Shown: positions 51,841-61,027 of the stretch, piece after piece
Layout of the letters: each line of letters starts with the position of its first letter
Numbering within the stretch: the first letter of the stretch is position 1
NCBI RefSeq assembly: GCF_008312935.1
Contig: NZ_VSZO01000001.1
Coordinates: 62,001-126,000 of the forward strand
DNA length: 64,000 bases
Reading direction: 5' to 3'
Source of the DNA: Roseiconus lacunae
Lineage (GTDB): Bacteria > Planctomycetota > Planctomycetia > Pirellulales > Pirellulaceae
Made by a program: the position numbers and the translations under genes
Notes under the pieces: model-generated
Seen by the model: the letters and a program-made list of their open reading frames with translations, nothing else
What the model was told of the DNA's origin: nothing
Databases searched by the model: none

Positions 51841-54672
51841 ATGCACTTCAAACGTAGTTGGCTTGCCACGACGGTCGTACTTGGCTTTGCGATGGGGCAA
51901 GTCGTCGACCAGAGCCTAGGAAGAGAAACCGTTGATCCGAAAACGGTTTCGGCGCCCGTGGATTTCGACGAGCATGTCCTGCCGATCTTGGAGGATCGTT
52001 GCCTGTATTGTCACGGCGAAGACGAGCAAGAGTCCGGTCTTCGGCTCGATCGACGCGCCTTCATGATCAAAGGAGGTGACTCGGGTTTGGCCGCGGTTGT
52101 CCCCGGAAAACCCTCGAATAGCTACTTGATCGATGTGATCAAGCATCTTGATCCCGATGTCAAGATGCCACCGGACGACGACAAACTGCCGGCCGAAGAA
52201 ATTGAAGTCCTGCAGCGTTGGGTGGAGCAAGGTGCGACTTGGCCTGACCAAATGGACGATGTGATCGAAGACTCTGTGGACCTGTGGTCGTTCCAACCGG
52301 TGAAGCGTCCTACGGTGCCAGCCGTTGACGCGACGAATTCGGTAGACGTCCAAAGCGCTGTTCACCCGATTGATGCGTTTCTGCGAGAGAAACTTTTCAA
52401 TCACAACTTGACGATGTCGGATCGCGCCGACCCACGGATCTTACTGCGAAGACTTTCAATCATATTGACCGGATTGCCACCGACCGCGGAAGAGATCGAA
52501 GCCTACTTGGTCGCAGAAGCAAAGGATCCAGAACGAGCGTATGCCGACGCCGTCGACCGCTTGCTGAAGTCGCCACACTTCGGAGAACGCTGGGCGCAAC
52601 ATTGGTTGGACGTCATCCGGTGGGCTGAAACGAATGGTTCAGAAGCCAATCTGTATCGCAAAAACGCCTGGGTGTACCGTGACTACGTCATCCGATCGTT
52701 CAACGAAGACAAACCCTACGATCAGTTTCTGCGCGAGCAAATTGCCGGTGATTCCGTCGGTGTCGGAGAAGCGATGGGATTCCTTGTCGCCGGGCCTCAC
52801 GTACCGGCGGCAACGGTCGGGCGTGAACCCAGCGCGATTCGCCAAGCGCGTGCCGATCGGCTAGATGAAGTGATACAAACTGTCGGCGCGTCAGTCATGG
52901 GTGTGACGATGGGCTGTGCCCGATGTCACAATCACAAATTCGACCCGATCTCGATTCATGATTACTACTCGATGACCGCCGTATTCGAAGATATCGAATT
53001 CGGTAGCCGGCATCCCGAATACTCACCAGAACACCCCGTCCGTCAGCGAGGCGCGGAGATTTGGAAGTCGATCGCCGAACGTCGTAAAGAGCTTCGCGCC
53101 ACCGGCGGTTGGGAAGAAGACTGGGGCGCTTATCGGGAGCTTCACTTCAATCCCGTTACAACGACCGCAATCCGCCTTCGATTCAAAATGAAGAACCTGT
53201 TCGTTGACGAGATTGAGGTGTTGGGCAACGAAGGACTGCACGACAACCTTGCACTGGCCAGTCGTGGCACCAAGGTGTCTGGATTTCCAGAGAAAGGCTT
53301 TCAATCGAGAAACCCCATCAATCGTGTCAACGACGGCGAGTACGGCACCATGATTTGGAGAGCCAAGGTCGAAAAGGGTGACGAACAACCTTGGGTTCAA
53401 TTTGATTTTTCGAAACCAGAAACGATCAATCGATTGCGATTGAGCAACAACCGTGAGTACTTTTACGAAACGGATTATCTGACGCGAAAACCGCATCTTC
53501 CTCGCTACGAATACGACGTCGACATACGGACCGAGGATGGCCAGTGGCAGCCTTGGGTGGGCACCTGGGTGGTCAATAAGAAACTGAACCAAGAACATCC
53601 GGAGCGGCGAAAGCTCACCAAGGAGATCCAAGGACTGATCGAACAGCTTGCCGAAGAAGGCCCGCGCCCTAGTTTTGTCGGACGATTGATCGAACCGGCT
53701 CCGACGCATGTGCTGCTTCGCGGTAGCCCCGAAAGCCCTCGTGATGAAGTCGCTGCGAGCGGCCCGAAAGCTCTCGCCGGTGACTTGCAACTAACGTTCG
53801 ATGATCCTGGCCCGAAACGTCGCCGAGCGTTCGCTGACTGGATCGCCAGCCCTGACAACCCATTGACGGCCCGCGTGATGGTCAACCGAATCTGGCACCA
53901 TATTTTCGGTAGCGGGTTGGTCACAACGACCAGTGACTTTGGGAATGCGGGCGCCAGGCCAACTCATCCGGAATTGCTCGATTGGCTGGCGGCAGAATTC
54001 GTCGCGCCGACAAAATCTGGGTCCGAACCAAAATCCTGGTCGGTCAAACATGTGGTGCGTCTGTTGGTGACGTCGGATGCATTCCGTCAGTCGAGCCACC
54101 CCCGCGAAGAAGCGATCGCGATCGACGGCGGAGCCCAGTGGTTGTGGCGTTTTCCACCCAAGCGTGTCGAAGCGGAAGTGATCCGTGACACGATTTTGCA
54201 GGCGTCCGGGACTTTGGACCGAACGCTCGGTGGGCGCAGCTACCGGATCCACAATGTAAAGGAGACGTACGCCCAATGGGAAGTCGTCGACAACTATGGG
54301 GCAGAGACTTGGCGTCGGATGATTTACCAGGAACGAATGCGTCGTGTCGACGACCAAATGTTTACCGCGTTTGACTTTCCAGATTGTGGACAAGTCCGCG
54401 CGAAACGTCCGGTTTCGACCACGCCACTTCAGGCGTTAAATCTGATGAACAGTGATTTCGTAATCGATCAATCAAAACGGATCGCCGATCGAGCGACTTC
54501 AGAAGTCGGTGATGCCCCCGCCGAGATCGTCAATCGTTGTTTTCAGTTGTTGCTCGGTCGCAATGCCTCCGCCGCGGAGCAACAGAACTGTAAGGAATTG
54601 TTGAAGTCCGGAGATGTACCGCTGCTTTGCCGAGCGATCATCAATTCGAACGAATTCGCGTTTTTGCAGTAA
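51841..54672 (+). CDS. Planctomycete cytochrome c-DUF1549-DUF1553 protein with discoidin-like domain (second copy)
   Basis: A 943-aa exported protein with the same architecture as the gene at 39412. I start at ATG 51841 (MHFKRSWLATTVVLGFAMGQVV is the signal) instead of 51760. The haem motif is Cys54-L-Y-Cys57-His58. DUF1549 spans about 175-395 (HPIDAFLREKL, RLSIILTGLPPT, CARCHNHKFDPI); DUF1553 covers about 670-930 (DNPLTARVMVNRIWHHIFGSGLVTTTSDFG, SDAFRQSSHPRE). Between them an F5/8-type C-like (discoidin) segment is seen (RLRFKMKNLFVDEIEVLG, PWVQFDFSKPETINRLRLSNN), suggesting binding to a carbohydrate. The DUF1501 gene follows 64 bases later. Confidence 0.92.
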   Translation: MHFKRSWLATTVVLGFAMGQVVDQSLGRETVDPKTVSAPVDFDEHVLPILEDRCLYCHGEDEQESGLRLDRRAFMIKGGDSGLAAVVPGKPSNSYLIDVIKHLDPDVKMPPDDDKLPAEEIEVLQRWVEQGATWPDQMDDVIEDSVDLWSFQPVKRPTVPAVDATNSVDVQSAVHPIDAFLREKLFNHNLTMSDRADPRILLRRLSIILTGLPPTAEEIEAYLVAEAKDPERAYADAVDRLLKSPHFGERWAQHWLDVIRWAETNGSEANLYRKNAWVYRDYVIRSFNEDKPYDQFLREQIAGDSVGVGEAMGFLVAGPHVPAATVGREPSAIRQARADRLDEVIQTVGASVMGVTMGCARCHNHKFDPISIHDYYSMTAVFEDIEFGSRHPEYSPEHPVRQRGAEIWKSIAERRKELRATGGWEEDWGAYRELHFNPVTTTAIRLRFKMKNLFVDEIEVLGNEGLHDNLALASRGTKVSGFPEKGFQSRNPINRVNDGEYGTMIWRAKVEKGDEQPWVQFDFSKPETINRLRLSNNREYFYETDYLTRKPHLPRYEYDVDIRTEDGQWQPWVGTWVVNKKLNQEHPERRKLTKEIQGLIEQLAEEGPRPSFVGRLIEPAPTHVLLRGSPESPRDEVAASGPKALAGDLQLTFDDPGPKRRRAFADWIASPDNPLTARVMVNRIWHHIFGSGLVTTTSDFGNAGARPTHPELLDWLAAEFVAPTKSGSEPKSWSVKHVVRLLVTSDAFRQSSHPREEAIAIDGGAQWLWRFPPKRVEAEVIRDTILQASGTLDRTLGGRSYRIHNVKETYAQWEVVDNYGAETWRRMIYQERMRRVDDQMFTAFDFPDCGQVRAKRPVSTTPLQALNLMNSDFVIDQSKRIADRATSEVGDAPAEIVNRCFQLLLGRNASAAEQQNCKELLKSGDVPLLCRAIINSNEFAFLQ

Positions 54673-54736
54673 CGCGAATAGACATCTCAGCCCGGCCTCC
54701 CACTCGTACAAAGCTCCCATCGTAAAAACGACAATC

Positions 54737-56239
54737 ATGACCAACCCCGAACGACTTTCACCACACGGACGCCACCTGCTCGATCGCCGCGGATTCCTGG
54801 CGACCGCCGGACTCTCCGCTGCCGGCCTTGGGCTTGCGAGTCTCTTAGCCAACGATGGATTGTTGGCGGAGGAATCGCGAACGGTCAGTGGTAGCGCACC
54901 GATTCGTCCCGAAATCGATCCCAATCAACCCTATGCCGCTCGAACGCCTCATTTCGACGCGCCGGCGAAACAGGTGTTGGTCATCTACCTTCCCGGTGCG
55001 GTCAGCCATGTCGACACGTTCGACTACAAGCCGGCCCTCGTCAAGCTTCATGGACAGAAGCCGCCGGGACTTCCTGCGGTGACGTTTGAAGGCCCCAGCG
55101 GGAACATTGCCAAACCCTTCTGGGACTTCAAGCCGCGTGGTGAGTCCGGAAAGATGGTGTCTGACTTGCTTCCGAACTTGGCCGAACAAGTCGACGACTT
55201 TTGCTTTTTACACTCGTTGACGACCGACACCAGCGCGCATCCGCAAGGCGAAAACTTCATGAATACTGGGTTCACCATGGAAGGCTTTCCGTCGTTCGGT
55301 GCCTGGGTGACCTACGCGCTCGGAACAGAAAACCAAGAATTGCCAGCCTTCGTCGCAATCAATGATCCCCGGGGATTGGCGCGCAGCGGTAAAAACAACT
55401 TCGGAAACGGATTCCTGCCAGCCGCATTCCAGGGCACTGACTTCAATGCCAAACACCCTCCCAACAACCTTCGTCGCCCCGAGCAACTGAGCGGCGATGC
55501 TGATCGCCAAACGGTGGAATTGCTTCAGCGATTGAACGCATCACACTTGGAACGCTACCCCGGAGATGCCAATCTTGCCGGGCGGATCGCCAGCTATGAA
55601 CTTGCCGGGCGGATGCAAACGTCTGTCCCAGATGTGATGGACCTCTCAGGAGAAACTGCCGCGACACTGTCGGCCTATGGTGTCGACCAGGGCAGCGAGT
55701 TGCGTCGGGAGTACGCTAAGAACTGTCTTCTCGCCCGTCGTCTGATCGAAAAGGGCGTCCGCGTCGTCCAGCTATTCAACGGCAGTGATCCGTCGGGTGG
55801 CAACGGCATCACGAACTGGGACTCACACTCCGACATTTTCAAAACCCATGCGATGCAAGCGGAGATCATGGACCAGCCGACCGCGGCCCTGATCGCGGAC
55901 ATGAAGCAACGTGGTTTACTGGATAACACATTGGTTGTTTGGGCGACCGAGTTCGGTCGTATGCCATTCTTGCAAGCCAACGGGACGGGGCGGGATCACA
56001 ACCCCGATGCGTTTACCTGCTTTCTGGCCGGTGCGGGGGTCAAAAAAGGGTTCAGCTATGGCGAAAGCGACGAGTTCGGTTTTAAGGCTTCCGTCGACAA
56101 GTTAAGTGTCTACGATTTCAACGCGACATTGCTGCACCTGATGGGCCTCGATCACGAACGATTGACCTTCTATCACAACGGGCTGGAACGCCGTCTAACA
56201 AACGTACACGGTCACGTCGTTCACGAAGTCCTGGCGTGA
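54737..56239 (+). CDS. DUF1501 Tat-exported protein (second copy)
   Basis: A 500-aa protein with a clear twin-arginine signal (HLLDRRGFLATAGLSAAGLGLASLLAND). DUF1501 blocks are present: AKQVLVIYLPGAVSHVDTFDYKPAL, DDFCFLHSLTTDTSAHPQGENFMNTG, GVRVVQLFNG, NWDSHSDIFKTHA, LVVWATEFGRMPF, GRDHNPDAFTCFLAGAGVKKG. Start ATG 54737 is fixed by the signal; the frame upstream to 54614 overlaps the previous gene. It is a paralogue of the gene at 42563 but of a different subgroup (LPGAxSHVDTF rather than QSGGPSQIELF). Confidence 0.92.
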   Translation: MTNPERLSPHGRHLLDRRGFLATAGLSAAGLGLASLLANDGLLAEESRTVSGSAPIRPEIDPNQPYAARTPHFDAPAKQVLVIYLPGAVSHVDTFDYKPALVKLHGQKPPGLPAVTFEGPSGNIAKPFWDFKPRGESGKMVSDLLPNLAEQVDDFCFLHSLTTDTSAHPQGENFMNTGFTMEGFPSFGAWVTYALGTENQELPAFVAINDPRGLARSGKNNFGNGFLPAAFQGTDFNAKHPPNNLRRPEQLSGDADRQTVELLQRLNASHLERYPGDANLAGRIASYELAGRMQTSVPDVMDLSGETAATLSAYGVDQGSELRREYAKNCLLARRLIEKGVRVVQLFNGSDPSGGNGITNWDSHSDIFKTHAMQAEIMDQPTAALIADMKQRGLLDNTLVVWATEFGRMPFLQANGTGRDHNPDAFTCFLAGAGVKKGFSYGESDEFGFKASVDKLSVYDFNATLLHLMGLDHERLTFYHNGLERRLTNVHGHVVHEVLA

Positions 56240-56481
56240 GCGGTCCTGGCATAAGCAGGGCATTGGCATGAAACGCACTGCCGGATGCTGGGCAGCGTCT
56301 TCGATTCGATCGCTTATGAATATGGCCGCGGACGTCGTGAGAACTTCCGCGGAAATACGGAAGTTGCAGCAATACTGAAGTCCGCAGGTGAGGTTGCTAT
56401 AGTACTCACGTCGTCGATCATTGACTGTCGACGCGTTTGCTCCCCCTTCCCCGCCAACTTCGTCAGTCGACGCGCAGAATC

Positions 56482-58254
56482 ATGCCCCACCGCCGAATCC
56501 TGTCGTTTTCATTCGCGTTAGCGTTCATTGGACTGCTGTATTTTGATACCAGTTCTTTAATTGCGGCGCGCCCCAATGTGATCGTGATCATGAGCGATGA
56601 TCAGGGTGGCGGCGACTATGGCTTCCTTGGCAACGAAGTGATTCGGACACCGGAACTCGATGCGATGGCCGGTCAAAGTGGGGTGCTCAGCCAATTCTAT
56701 GTTAGCCCCGTGTGTGCCCCGACACGAGCCAGTTTGATGACGGGCCGCTATAACTATCGGACGCGTTGTATCGACACTTATGTCGGGCGAGCGATGATGG
56801 ATCCGAATGAAGTCACGATCGCCGAATCTCTACGCGATGCCGGCTATCGAACTGGCATCTATGGCAAATGGCATTTGGGTGACAACTACCCAATGCGACC
56901 GATGGATCAAGGTTTTCAAGATAGCTTGATTCACCGCGGTGGCGGGATCGGCCAACCGTCCGACCCGATCGGTGCGGAGGGTAAGTACACCAACCCGACA
57001 CTGTTTAAGAACGGTATCGAAACACCGATGCAAGGTTACTGCACGGATCTGTATTTCGACGCGGCGATCGAACTGATCGAAGAATCGGTTGCCGATGGCG
57101 AGAACTTTTTTACCTACATTGCAACCAACGCACCGCATGGACCGTTTCACGATGTTCCCGAAGAATTGTATCAAGAATATCTCGAAGTTGATTTTTCACC
57201 GATCTTAGTCAACCAGCCTAACCCTCGCCGCTTGAAATCCGAAATGGACAAATTGGCAAGAATCGCGGCTATGATTACCAACATCGATCAGAACGTCGGC
57301 AAGCTTTTCAGAAAACTGGATGCGTTGCAGGTTCGTGAGAATACGATCGTCGTGTACCTTAATGACAACGGTCCCAACACGATGCGTTATGTCGGCGACA
57401 TGCGTGGTATGAAATCTAATGTCGACGACGGCGGAATCCGCTCACCTTTAATTTTTCATTGGCCGGCGAAGGTCTCTGAAATGACGACGAGCGATTCTTT
57501 GTGCGCGCATATTGATTTAATGCCGACGTTGCTCGACGCTTGCGATGTCGCAGTTCCAGACGACCGAACGATTGACGGTCGTAGTTTCCTGCCGTTGCTG
57601 ACCGGCGAACAAGATCACTTGCCGGATCGCCAAGTCGTGCTGCAATCCCACCGAGGTAATGTTCCACAAAAGTTTCATCACTTTGCGTTGCACTCACCCC
57701 CATGGAAACTCGTCCATCCGAGCGGCTTTGGCAAAGAAACCTTCGAGGGTGAGCCGCGACTGGAACTGTATAACCTGAGCCAAGATCCTCAACAACAAAA
57801 CAACCTCGCCGCTCGAAAGCCCGAGGTTGTCGAACGCTTGAAACGTGATTACGAAGCGTGGTTCGATGACGTCAGCTCGACTCGCCCTGAAAACTACGCC
57901 CCACCACGAATCGTGATTGGGACTGACCATGAAAGAGAGACTGTGTTAACGCGTCAGGATTGGCGTCACGCTCAGGGGCGACCGTGGGGAAAAGACTCCA
58001 ATGGGTTTTGGCTGTTAGAAGCCCCGCAAGCAGGTCGTTACTCCGTCGAGGTAATCGTGCATCGTGGGCAACCGGCGGCCAAGGCGACGATCAAGGCCGG
58101 CCCGGCGACGGGCGAAGTTAGCATTGCCGCCGACCAGCGCCGTGGGCATCTGACGACCATGGAACTGCCGAAAGGAAAATTCAAGCTCAGTGTCGATGTG
58201 GTCCTCGGAGAGGCGACGGTTGGCCCACACCAAGTCGTCTTGACGCGGCAATAA
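56482..58254 (+). CDS. Exported arylsulfatase A-like sulfatase
   Basis: A 590-aa secreted sulfatase. Signal: ILSFSFALAFIGLLYFDTSSLIAA; this sets the start at ATG 56482. Metal block RPNVIVIMSDDQGGGDYGFLGN, formylglycine signature Cys78-A-P-T-Arg82 followed by ASLMTGRYNYRT, a GIYGKWHLGDNYPMRPMDQGFQ lysine/histidine block and VVYLNDNGPNT for the second site; note Asn in place of the more common His in the DHG/DNG segment, which is normal for this subfamily. An extra C-terminal beta domain (about 480-590: WRHAQGRPWGKDSNGFWLLEAPQAGRYSVEVIV) may bind carbohydrate. It closes the second cytochrome/DUF1501/sulfatase module. Confidence 0.93.
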   Translation: MPHRRILSFSFALAFIGLLYFDTSSLIAARPNVIVIMSDDQGGGDYGFLGNEVIRTPELDAMAGQSGVLSQFYVSPVCAPTRASLMTGRYNYRTRCIDTYVGRAMMDPNEVTIAESLRDAGYRTGIYGKWHLGDNYPMRPMDQGFQDSLIHRGGGIGQPSDPIGAEGKYTNPTLFKNGIETPMQGYCTDLYFDAAIELIEESVADGENFFTYIATNAPHGPFHDVPEELYQEYLEVDFSPILVNQPNPRRLKSEMDKLARIAAMITNIDQNVGKLFRKLDALQVRENTIVVYLNDNGPNTMRYVGDMRGMKSNVDDGGIRSPLIFHWPAKVSEMTTSDSLCAHIDLMPTLLDACDVAVPDDRTIDGRSFLPLLTGEQDHLPDRQVVLQSHRGNVPQKFHHFALHSPPWKLVHPSGFGKETFEGEPRLELYNLSQDPQQQNNLAARKPEVVERLKRDYEAWFDDVSSTRPENYAPPRIVIGTDHERETVLTRQDWRHAQGRPWGKDSNGFWLLEAPQAGRYSVEVIVHRGQPAAKATIKAGPATGEVSIAADQRRGHLTTMELPKGKFKLSVDVVLGEATVGPHQVVLTRQ

Positions 58255-58652
58255 TCGCGAAGTCGTCAATCTTCGCCCCATGTGGGAAGAAAGATGCCCG
58301 GCATCGGCTTGCATGAGAAGTCGTCAATCGCGCCTACCATTGCCTCATGTCAGGTGAGCCATGAGGCAATGGTAGGAAACGACGGGAGAACGGAGTCACT
58401 GTGATCATATTACCGCTCCGTTCGAATAGCTCAACTTCCAATCTCTCAAGAAAAGGCGCTTATCCGCCGCGCAAGATTCGCACCAACGCAACCGGTTAGG
58501 GAATGAGTTTCGCAGTCGCGCAGCGGAACCGGTATTAGAGCTTGTACACTTCCCAATTGGGGTATGATGACTAACGTTCATGCTTCAGACTGCGGGTTCC
58601 AAAGTCTTATGATGCCCCACTCCTTGTTAGTCCATCCCCATGGTGCTGATCG
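58255..58652. other. 398-base gap before the histidine kinase
   Basis: Contains the 17-base-pair hairpin at 58333-58376 and a direct repeat of AAGTCGTCAATC (about 58260 and 58318). No gene is supported; the histidine kinase promoter should lie in the right half. Confidence 0.4.
58333..58376. repeat. Perfect 17-bp inverted repeat
   Basis: CCTACCATTGCCTCATG (58333-58349) pairs perfectly with CATGAGGCAATGGTAGG (58360-58376), loop TCAGGTGAGC. It lies about 80 bases after the sulfatase stop and is not followed by a T run. It could end the sulfatase transcript or be a repeat element. Confidence 0.75.
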
Positions 58653-60542
58653 ATGTCAGCTGACGAAATGCGACGGCCAGATGGAGAGCACTCAAGCGAT
58701 GTTGTTTTAAAGAACAAGCGACTTGTTGATTCATACGGCCACGATGTCTTGCTTCAAGCAATCTTTGAAAACGTCCCCGAATGCGTGAAAGTGTTCGATC
58801 CAGATGGAAACTTTCTGGTGATGAACCGTGCGGGGCTTGAGATGATCGAAGTCGATTCGTTCGAGGAGGTTCAAGGGACCCCCGCCAAATATTGCGTAGC
58901 ACCGGAATATCGCCCGGCACTTGAAGCGCTTCTAAAACGTGTGATGAAGGGAGAATGTGGGTCGGTCCATTATGAGATACTAGGAAAGAAAGGGGGGCGA
59001 CGCAGTGCCGACACGAGAGCGCTGCCACTCTCTGATGCGTCGGGTGAAATCACTGGGATCCTTGCAATCACCCGCGACACAACGATCGAACAAGATGCTG
59101 AGAAAGCAATCCAAGCTAGCCTAGCACGGCTGCGTCGAATGGTAGAAGAGCTCCCCGTCAGTGCGATTTGCATCGAAGGCGAGAGAGTCTTCTTCAATCG
59201 AGCGGCCGAGAAATTGCTTGGCTATTCGGCGACGTCTGTCACAACCGTCCAACAGTGCTTCGACAGTTTGTTCCGTGATCGTGCGCCAAAGATGCGTGGC
59301 ATGTTCGAGTCGGCTCGGAATGAAAGGACAACCGTAAGCAAGGAACTCGAACTTGTTTGTAAGGACGGTAACAAGAAGATTGTCGAAATCGCGGTCTACA
59401 ACGATGCCCACGGCGAGGTTTGGGTAATCCACGATGTCACCGAACGGAAGCGTGCCGAAGAGGCGGTTCGCCAGCGTGAACGTCAACTGTCAACGCTTCT
59501 TAGTAACCTCCCCGGTGCCGCCTATCGGTGTAAGAACGATCGCAACTGGACATTGGAGTTTATCAGCGAAGGCTGCCGTGCTATCACCGGATACTCGCCC
59601 GCGGAGCTCATCGCGAACACGCCTTCGATTGGAACGATCCTCGCGTCGGGAGAAGAAGAACGAGTATGGGAAGAAGTTCAATCCAGCATAGAGAAGCTGC
59701 AATCATTTCAATTGGTTTATCGCATCCGGCATCGCGACGGTAGCGAACACTCGATCTGGGAAAAAGGACGAGGGGTATATGACGCCGACGGCAATATCGA
59801 AGCGATCGAAGGCTTCATGACCGACATCACCGAGATGGAGCGGATGAAGCAAGAGCTACTGCAAAGCGAACGGCTCGCGGCGATGGGGCGAATGTTTTCG
59901 GTGCTTGCCCATGAGAGCCGAAACGCCCTGCAGCGGATTCAGTCGGGAGTGGAAATGCTGAAATTTGAATTCGACGAAGCTTCCGAATCGTACGAAGACC
60001 TCCGTCGCATTGCCGGCGCTCGTGAAGACCTTCAGCGGCTATACAATGAGATGCGGTCCTTTGCCGGACCGATGAATCTGCAACGTTCGGACTGTGACTT
60101 ATCCGAGATCTGGAAGAAAGCATGGATGCATCTTGAGCCACTTTGGCATCCTCGTGAGGTCGTATTAAACGATTGCGATTCCGAAGTCGACTCGGTTCTC
60201 AACGTTGATGCGTTTCGGATCGAACAAGTATTTCGCAACCTGTTTGAAAACGCCCTCGGTGCCTGCCCCGATCCCGTCAAATTAGACATGACCTGTCGTG
60301 AATCACAAATTGAGGGTCGCCCGGCAATCGGTGTCGTGCTTCGGGATAACGGACCGGGAATAACAGACGAACAGAAGAGTAAGATCTTTGAGCCTTTCTA
60401 TACGACAAAGCACAACGGCACCGGACTAGGCATGGCAATTGCTAAGCGAATCGTTGAAGCTCACCAGGGAACGATTGAGGTTCGTGATCCCGAAGGCGGT
60501 GGAGCGGAGTTTGTGTTGACGATTCCTCGGATCTTGCTGTGA
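58653..60542 (+). CDS. Multi-PAS sensor histidine kinase
   Basis: A 629-aa cytosolic kinase without membrane helices. Three PAS domains occupy about residues 25-145 (IFENVPECVKVFDPDGNFLVMN), 155-275 (RLRRMVEELPVSAICIEGERVFFN) and 285-400 (LLSNLPGAAYRCKNDRNWTLEFISEGCRAITGY). The dimerisation domain has the phospho-accepting His420 in VLAHESRNALQRI. The ATP domain has the N box (FRNLFENALGACPDP), G1 (DNGPGIT), F box (IFEPFYTTK) and G2 (GTGLGMAIAKRIVEAHQG). Its stop overlaps the receiver gene's GTG, so the two are co-translated, and an NtrC-type regulator follows. Confidence 0.94.
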   Translation: MSADEMRRPDGEHSSDVVLKNKRLVDSYGHDVLLQAIFENVPECVKVFDPDGNFLVMNRAGLEMIEVDSFEEVQGTPAKYCVAPEYRPALEALLKRVMKGECGSVHYEILGKKGGRRSADTRALPLSDASGEITGILAITRDTTIEQDAEKAIQASLARLRRMVEELPVSAICIEGERVFFNRAAEKLLGYSATSVTTVQQCFDSLFRDRAPKMRGMFESARNERTTVSKELELVCKDGNKKIVEIAVYNDAHGEVWVIHDVTERKRAEEAVRQRERQLSTLLSNLPGAAYRCKNDRNWTLEFISEGCRAITGYSPAELIANTPSIGTILASGEEERVWEEVQSSIEKLQSFQLVYRIRHRDGSEHSIWEKGRGVYDADGNIEAIEGFMTDITEMERMKQELLQSERLAAMGRMFSVLAHESRNALQRIQSGVEMLKFEFDEASESYEDLRRIAGAREDLQRLYNEMRSFAGPMNLQRSDCDLSEIWKKAWMHLEPLWHPREVVLNDCDSEVDSVLNVDAFRIEQVFRNLFENALGACPDPVKLDMTCRESQIEGRPAIGVVLRDNGPGITDEQKSKIFEPFYTTKHNGTGLGMAIAKRIVEAHQGTIEVRDPEGGGAEFVLTIPRILL

Positions 60543-60943
60543 CAAAGCCTTTACGAATTTTAATTGCCGACGACGAGCCAGAGATTCGAGATTTTTTCCG
60601 ACGTTTTTTGCCACGGTTAGGACATCAGGTTGTCGGCGAGGCAGGAGATGGGCAACAATTAGTCAATCTTTGGAGGTCGGTGCTCCCCGATTTGGTGATC
60701 ACCGATTTGGCGATGCCGTTGCTGGATGGTAGTTCAGCGGTCGCCCAGATCGGTGATGAATTCCCAGCCCCCGTGATTATTGTTTCCTCGCACGACCCTC
60801 CCAGTGCCCCCGTTCATCGATTGATCGTTTCCCAGTTGGTCAAACCGGTCGAGCGTGAGGCGATCGAGGAGGCAATCGAAAAAGCGATTTTGCTGACCAA
60901 GACGCAGGGAAATGAGAGCCCGTCCGATCAGTCCGAAACGTAA
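60539..60943 (+). CDS. Single-domain response regulator
   Basis: A 134-aa receiver protein without output domain. Key residues are present: acidic pair Asp11-Asp12 (IADDEPE), phospho-acceptor Asp56 (LVITDLAMP), Ser in IVSSHDP, and Lys in QLVKPVE. GTG 60539 overlaps the kinase stop (GTGA). As a CheY-like protein it is either a relay intermediate or a phosphate sink for the kinase; the NtrC-type regulator, 84 bases downstream, is the likely second partner. Confidence 0.92.
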   Translation: MTKPLRILIADDEPEIRDFFRRFLPRLGHQVVGEAGDGQQLVNLWRSVLPDLVITDLAMPLLDGSSAVAQIGDEFPAPVIIVSSHDPPSAPVHRLIVSQLVKPVEREAIEEAIEKAILLTKTQGNESPSDQSET

Positions 60944-61027
60944 GGTTAGTCGTCTGGACGTGAACGTCATCGACGGCTCAGTGCGTCTCCAGGCGATCCG
61001 ATCATCAATACTTTGGAGCGGTCCACC

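Noticed and set aside
53023-53790. A 255-codon minus-strand frame inside the second cytochrome-DUF1549-DUF1553 gene
   Set aside because: Antisense to conserved coding sequence with no domain of its own.
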